Shown here one piece after another: positions 32,746-34,520 of a stretch of 34,520 nt of DNA (position 1 is the first letter of the stretch; every line of letters starts with the position of its first letter). Both the position numbers and the translations under genes were made by a program. Below the pieces are notes generated by a model, which was given only the letters and a program-made list of their open reading frames with translations, was not told where the DNA came from and searched no databases. Origin of the DNA: Ignavibacteria bacterium (GTDB lineage: Bacteria; Bacteroidota; Ignavibacteria; UBA10030); contig VGVZ01000031.1 in the NCBI GenBank assembly GCA_016873805.1, positions 1-34,520 of the forward strand, given 5' to 3'.

Positions 32746-33795
32746 CTATTGCATCGTTCCACCACGCACATGTTGAATCATGAATGCCACGTTCTCATTT
32801 GCATTGCGTACGGAAATCGTTATCTCGGGATGATGTTGCTTCCAGACACGAAAGACTTCGTCGGCAAAACCCTGACCAATCGTCTCCACGCCGGAAAAAT
32901 CAATAACCACTTCTTTGAACTCGTCAAGTCCCGACAGCAATCGTCGCGCTTCCGAGCGTGACACGTATCTCCCCTTTGTCTTGTACAGATCGACGGTAAC
33001 GACAGTCCGCCCGAAATCAAACTCTTCCGTAGTGTATTCTCTGAACACATCACCCAGAATTCGTGGTGATCCGGTGGAGAGTCTGAATTCCACTTCAGTG
33101 CCAACGATTGGCCTCATGTCCTCGACAAAGACATCAGGAAGGAGATTATCATACGTGAGTTTCTTTGCTGAACCCCTGAGGACAAGACGATCGGCCACTT
33201 TTGAGGTGAAAAAGATCCCTTCACCGCTGTGATGTTCGGGTTCAGTGGTTTGCTTCCCTTTGAGGAGATCCTGAATGGCCTCGAGTTCCGATGCAAGTCC
33301 TCGTTTGGCCATGATATTGTTGAAAATCCCGATACCGTGATCTTTCACGCGGAAACGCACATCATTTGTGGTCCGATCCATAAGGATCATAATATGCGTT
33401 GATCGTGAATGCTCGATGGCGTTGTTCAGCATTTTGGTAAACGCGTAATCAATTATGCGCGAAACGTTTTCGGCCATATCTATGAAGATGCCCGTGTCTC
33501 GCTTGATTTCGTCCAGGACGACATCTTCCGACAGGTCTTTATTCTTCAGGATCCGCTGAATCTTCTGGACACGCCGTTTTGCACGTCGAACTCTGGTAGG
33601 GGTAGCCGGGACATACTTCGCCTGATTGGCCTTCCCGACGAGAACGATCTTTCCCTCTCGCCGTAGTTGTTGGAAGAATCGATTGACGTATGCACGGGAA
33701 AGACCGGTTTTCTTTACTATCTCAGAGGTTCGCACTTCACCATGTCGCTTGAGAAAACTCAGGATCGTGCTCGTGATATCATGTGTGCCGGCCAT
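32746..33795 (-). CDS. HTH / GHKL ATPase / STAS-like (DUF4325) regulator
   Basis: A 349-residue protein with three parts. Residues 1-62 are a winged helix-turn-helix (VRTSEIVKKTGLSRAYVNRF). Residues about 100-240 are a GHKL ATPase fold of the anti-sigma/histidine-kinase class with MLNNAIEHS (N box), VKDHGIGIF (G1) and HHSGEGIFF (G2), but no phospho-acceptor His domain. Residues about 280-349 form a STAS-like DUF4325 domain (VVIDFSGVETIGQGFADEVFR). It may combine DNA binding with a partner-switch type signal. The start is ATG 33793-33795. Extension to 33858 would run into the palindromic repeat. The gene stands alone, convergent with mntA-hepT, and is flanked by repeats on both sides. Confidence 0.85.
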   Translation of the reverse strand: MAGTHDITSTILSFLKRHGEVRTSEIVKKTGLSRAYVNRFFQQLRREGKIVLVGKANQAKYVPATPTRVRRAKRRVQKIQRILKNKDLSEDVVLDEIKRDTGIFIDMAENVSRIIDYAFTKMLNNAIEHSRSTHIMILMDRTTNDVRFRVKDHGIGIFNNIMAKRGLASELEAIQDLLKGKQTTEPEHHSGEGIFFTSKVADRLVLRGSAKKLTYDNLLPDVFVEDMRPIVGTEVEFRLSTGSPRILGDVFREYTTEEFDFGRTVVTVDLYKTKGRYVSRSEARRLLSGLDEFKEVVIDFSGVETIGQGFADEVFRVWKQHHPEITISVRNANENVAFMIQHVRGGTMQ

Positions 33796-33834
33796 GCGAA
33801 TCTCATCTATCGGGGGTTGAAAAACGAGGCCCAA

Positions 33835-33964
33835 TGTCATTCTGAATCCCGACGTCACCCTGAGCGAAGTCGAAGGGTAAGTCGGGATGAAGAATCTGGC
33901 TCATAAAGCGAGATTCTTCAGTCGCTCCTGCTTGTTGCAGGCAGGTCGCTCCTTCAGAATGACA
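33835..33964. repeat. Complete palindromic interspersed repeat with 12-bp terminal inverted repeats
   Basis: TGTCATTCTGAA (33835-33846) is matched by TTCAGAATGACA (33953-33964), giving a 130-base element. Inside are GAAGAATCT...AGATTCTTC and TCCCGAC...GTCGGGA arms. It is the cleanest single copy of the family clustered at 30747-31640 and lies 39 bases upstream of the regulator start. Confidence 0.85.
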
Positions 33965-33999
33965 GAAAAAAACCTTTTCAACAACCTGCTAGTGAAACG

Positions 34000-34180
34000 T
34001 AGTAAGTGCGCGTGAGCGACACTATTCCCGAATGCGTCGCTTAAGGCCATCCGGCAGGCGCTTTGACAAAGGTATGCGGAATGTGCGGAACGATTAGGCG
34101 GCAGCGGGTAGGGAGTAGGGAGCAGCAGGAGGGAGAAAGCGGTCTCAGTGACAGAAGCGACCTGGATTCGCGATCATCGC
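34000..34180. repeat. Second copy of the two-module repeat
   Basis: AGTAAGTGCGCGTGAGCGAC at 34001-34020 and AGCAGGAGGGAG...CTCAGTGACAGAAGCGA near 34121-34170 match the modules at 32531-32689 in swapped order, separated by unrelated sequence. No gene is seen. Confidence 0.5.
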
Positions 34181-34237
34181 GTGGAGCATCCTGCTCGCGA
34201 GTACCGACGCTTGGACGGAATTTTGGAATGGTGGAAT

Positions 34238-34378
34238 ACTAGTGCCGTTCCAACAAAGTAATCTTGTGTCCTATCATCAAGCATCAAGTTGGAACGAGCA
34301 CTAGTGCTCGCTCCCACTAACCGATCCCGTATCACAACGCAATATTTATTTTTGGGAGCGGCACTAGCGAGGTACGGG
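34238..34378. repeat. Nested inverted repeats built from a CTAGTGC.G.TCC unit
   Basis: The unit occurs four times in alternating orientation: CTAGTGCCGTTCCAAC from 34239, its inverse at 34288-34304 (with one extra base), CTAGTGCTCGCTCCCA from 34301, and its inverse ending in CACTAG near 34356-34368. ATCCCGTA/TACGGGAT arms (near 34324 and 34372) nest within the second pair. It looks like a pair of adjoining palindromic elements or a small non-autonomous transposon end, just upstream of a probable transposase gene. Confidence 0.6.
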
Positions 34379-34425
34379 ATTTCTTGGAGCTAGTGGACTG
34401 TTACCATAATTAACTGAAAATTCAG

Positions 34426-34433
34426 TATCTTGC
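34426..34433 (+). promoter_or_regulatory. -7-like box TATCTTGC before the terminal ORF
   Basis: TATCTTGCAT here repeats the box upstream of the histidine kinase and resembles TAnnTTTG. Transcription would begin near 34440, about 30 bases before GTG 34471. Confidence 0.35.
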
Positions 34434-34470
34434 ATGCATTCTCTCATGTATCACATTCAATGGAGGATGT

Positions 34471-34520
34471 GTGCGCAAACAAAAATATCCCGTTAACCTG
34501 AGCAAGAAGCAGCGGAACGA
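34471..34520 (+). CDS. N-terminal start of a probable transposase (runs off the window)
   Basis: GTG 34471 is preceded by GGAGG four bases upstream, and the frame stays open to the window end, giving (M)RKQKYPVNLSKKQRN. A short basic start of the form RKxYxVxLxxxQR is common in IS630-type transposases, and the inverted repeats just upstream fit an insertion sequence edge. With only 16 codons visible this is a tentative call. The ATG at 34467 is in another frame and soon stops. Confidence 0.45.
   Translation, partial: MRKQKYPVNLSKKQRN

Overview
The window looks like chromosome from an uncultured member of the Bacteroidota/Chlorobi (FCB) lineage, most like the Ignavibacteria/Kryptonia type. 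The evidence is internal. Three predicted exported proteins end in, or close to, type IX secretion (T9SS) sorting-domain sequence of the kind seen in such genomes (YPNPFNP ... G.YFVRL ... K). There is a PorV/PorQ-like outer-membrane protein and a SusC-like TonB-dependent receptor. Several upstream regions carry a TAnnTTTG-like -7 box. Intergenic DNA carries palindromic repeats of the TGTCATTCTGA...TCAGAATGACA type. No rRNA, tRNA or CRISPR array was recognised. The lineage call is inference.

Layout. (1) 1-3540: the tail of an unidentified gene, a 71-aa ORF and a 977-aa type III restriction (Res) subunit, all in markedly A+T-rich DNA apart from the first 120 bases, closed by a dense cluster of G+C-rich hairpins. 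This looks like a transferred defence island. (2) 3611-4492: a seven-helix membrane protein with a degenerate zinc-knuckle tail. (3) 4634-22220, minus strand: thirteen co-directional genes. In transcription order they are a BNR-like T9SS protein, a TonB receptor, a 952-aa T9SS-type protein, a PorV-like protein, a TRAP-large-subunit-like permease, a 48-aa two-helix membrane protein, an M14/aspartoacylase-like metallohydrolase, a small exported protein, gamma-glutamyltransferase, PgsB, PgsC, PgsW and a T9SS-tagged putative hydrolase. (4) 22595-27791, plus strand: a histidine kinase and an NtrC-type response regulator, then a DUF255/YyaL-type gene broken by a one-base frameshift at a T7 run. (5) 27949-30666, minus strand: GDP-fucose synthesis genes gmd and fcl with a four-helix-bundle (S23-type) gene between them. 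(6) 30667-34520: repeat-rich DNA holding a MNT/HepT toxin-antitoxin pair, an HTH-ATPase-STAS-like regulator, palindromic repeats and the first codons of a probable transposase.

The most interesting system is the poly-gamma-glutamate (PGA) locus. PgsB and PgsC are the ligase core of PGA synthesis. PgsA/CapA, the usual third component, is not in the window, and PgsW is present instead. Around this core sit gamma-glutamyltransferase, two putative amide or carboxylate metallohydrolases, one of them tagged for T9SS export, a solute permease with a tiny partner, and an outer-membrane receptor and secretion set. Together they suggest a cell-envelope pathway that makes, trims and possibly re-imports gamma-glutamyl polymer or fragments. 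This combined role is inference from gene content and order. The divergent kinase/regulator pair is a candidate controller.
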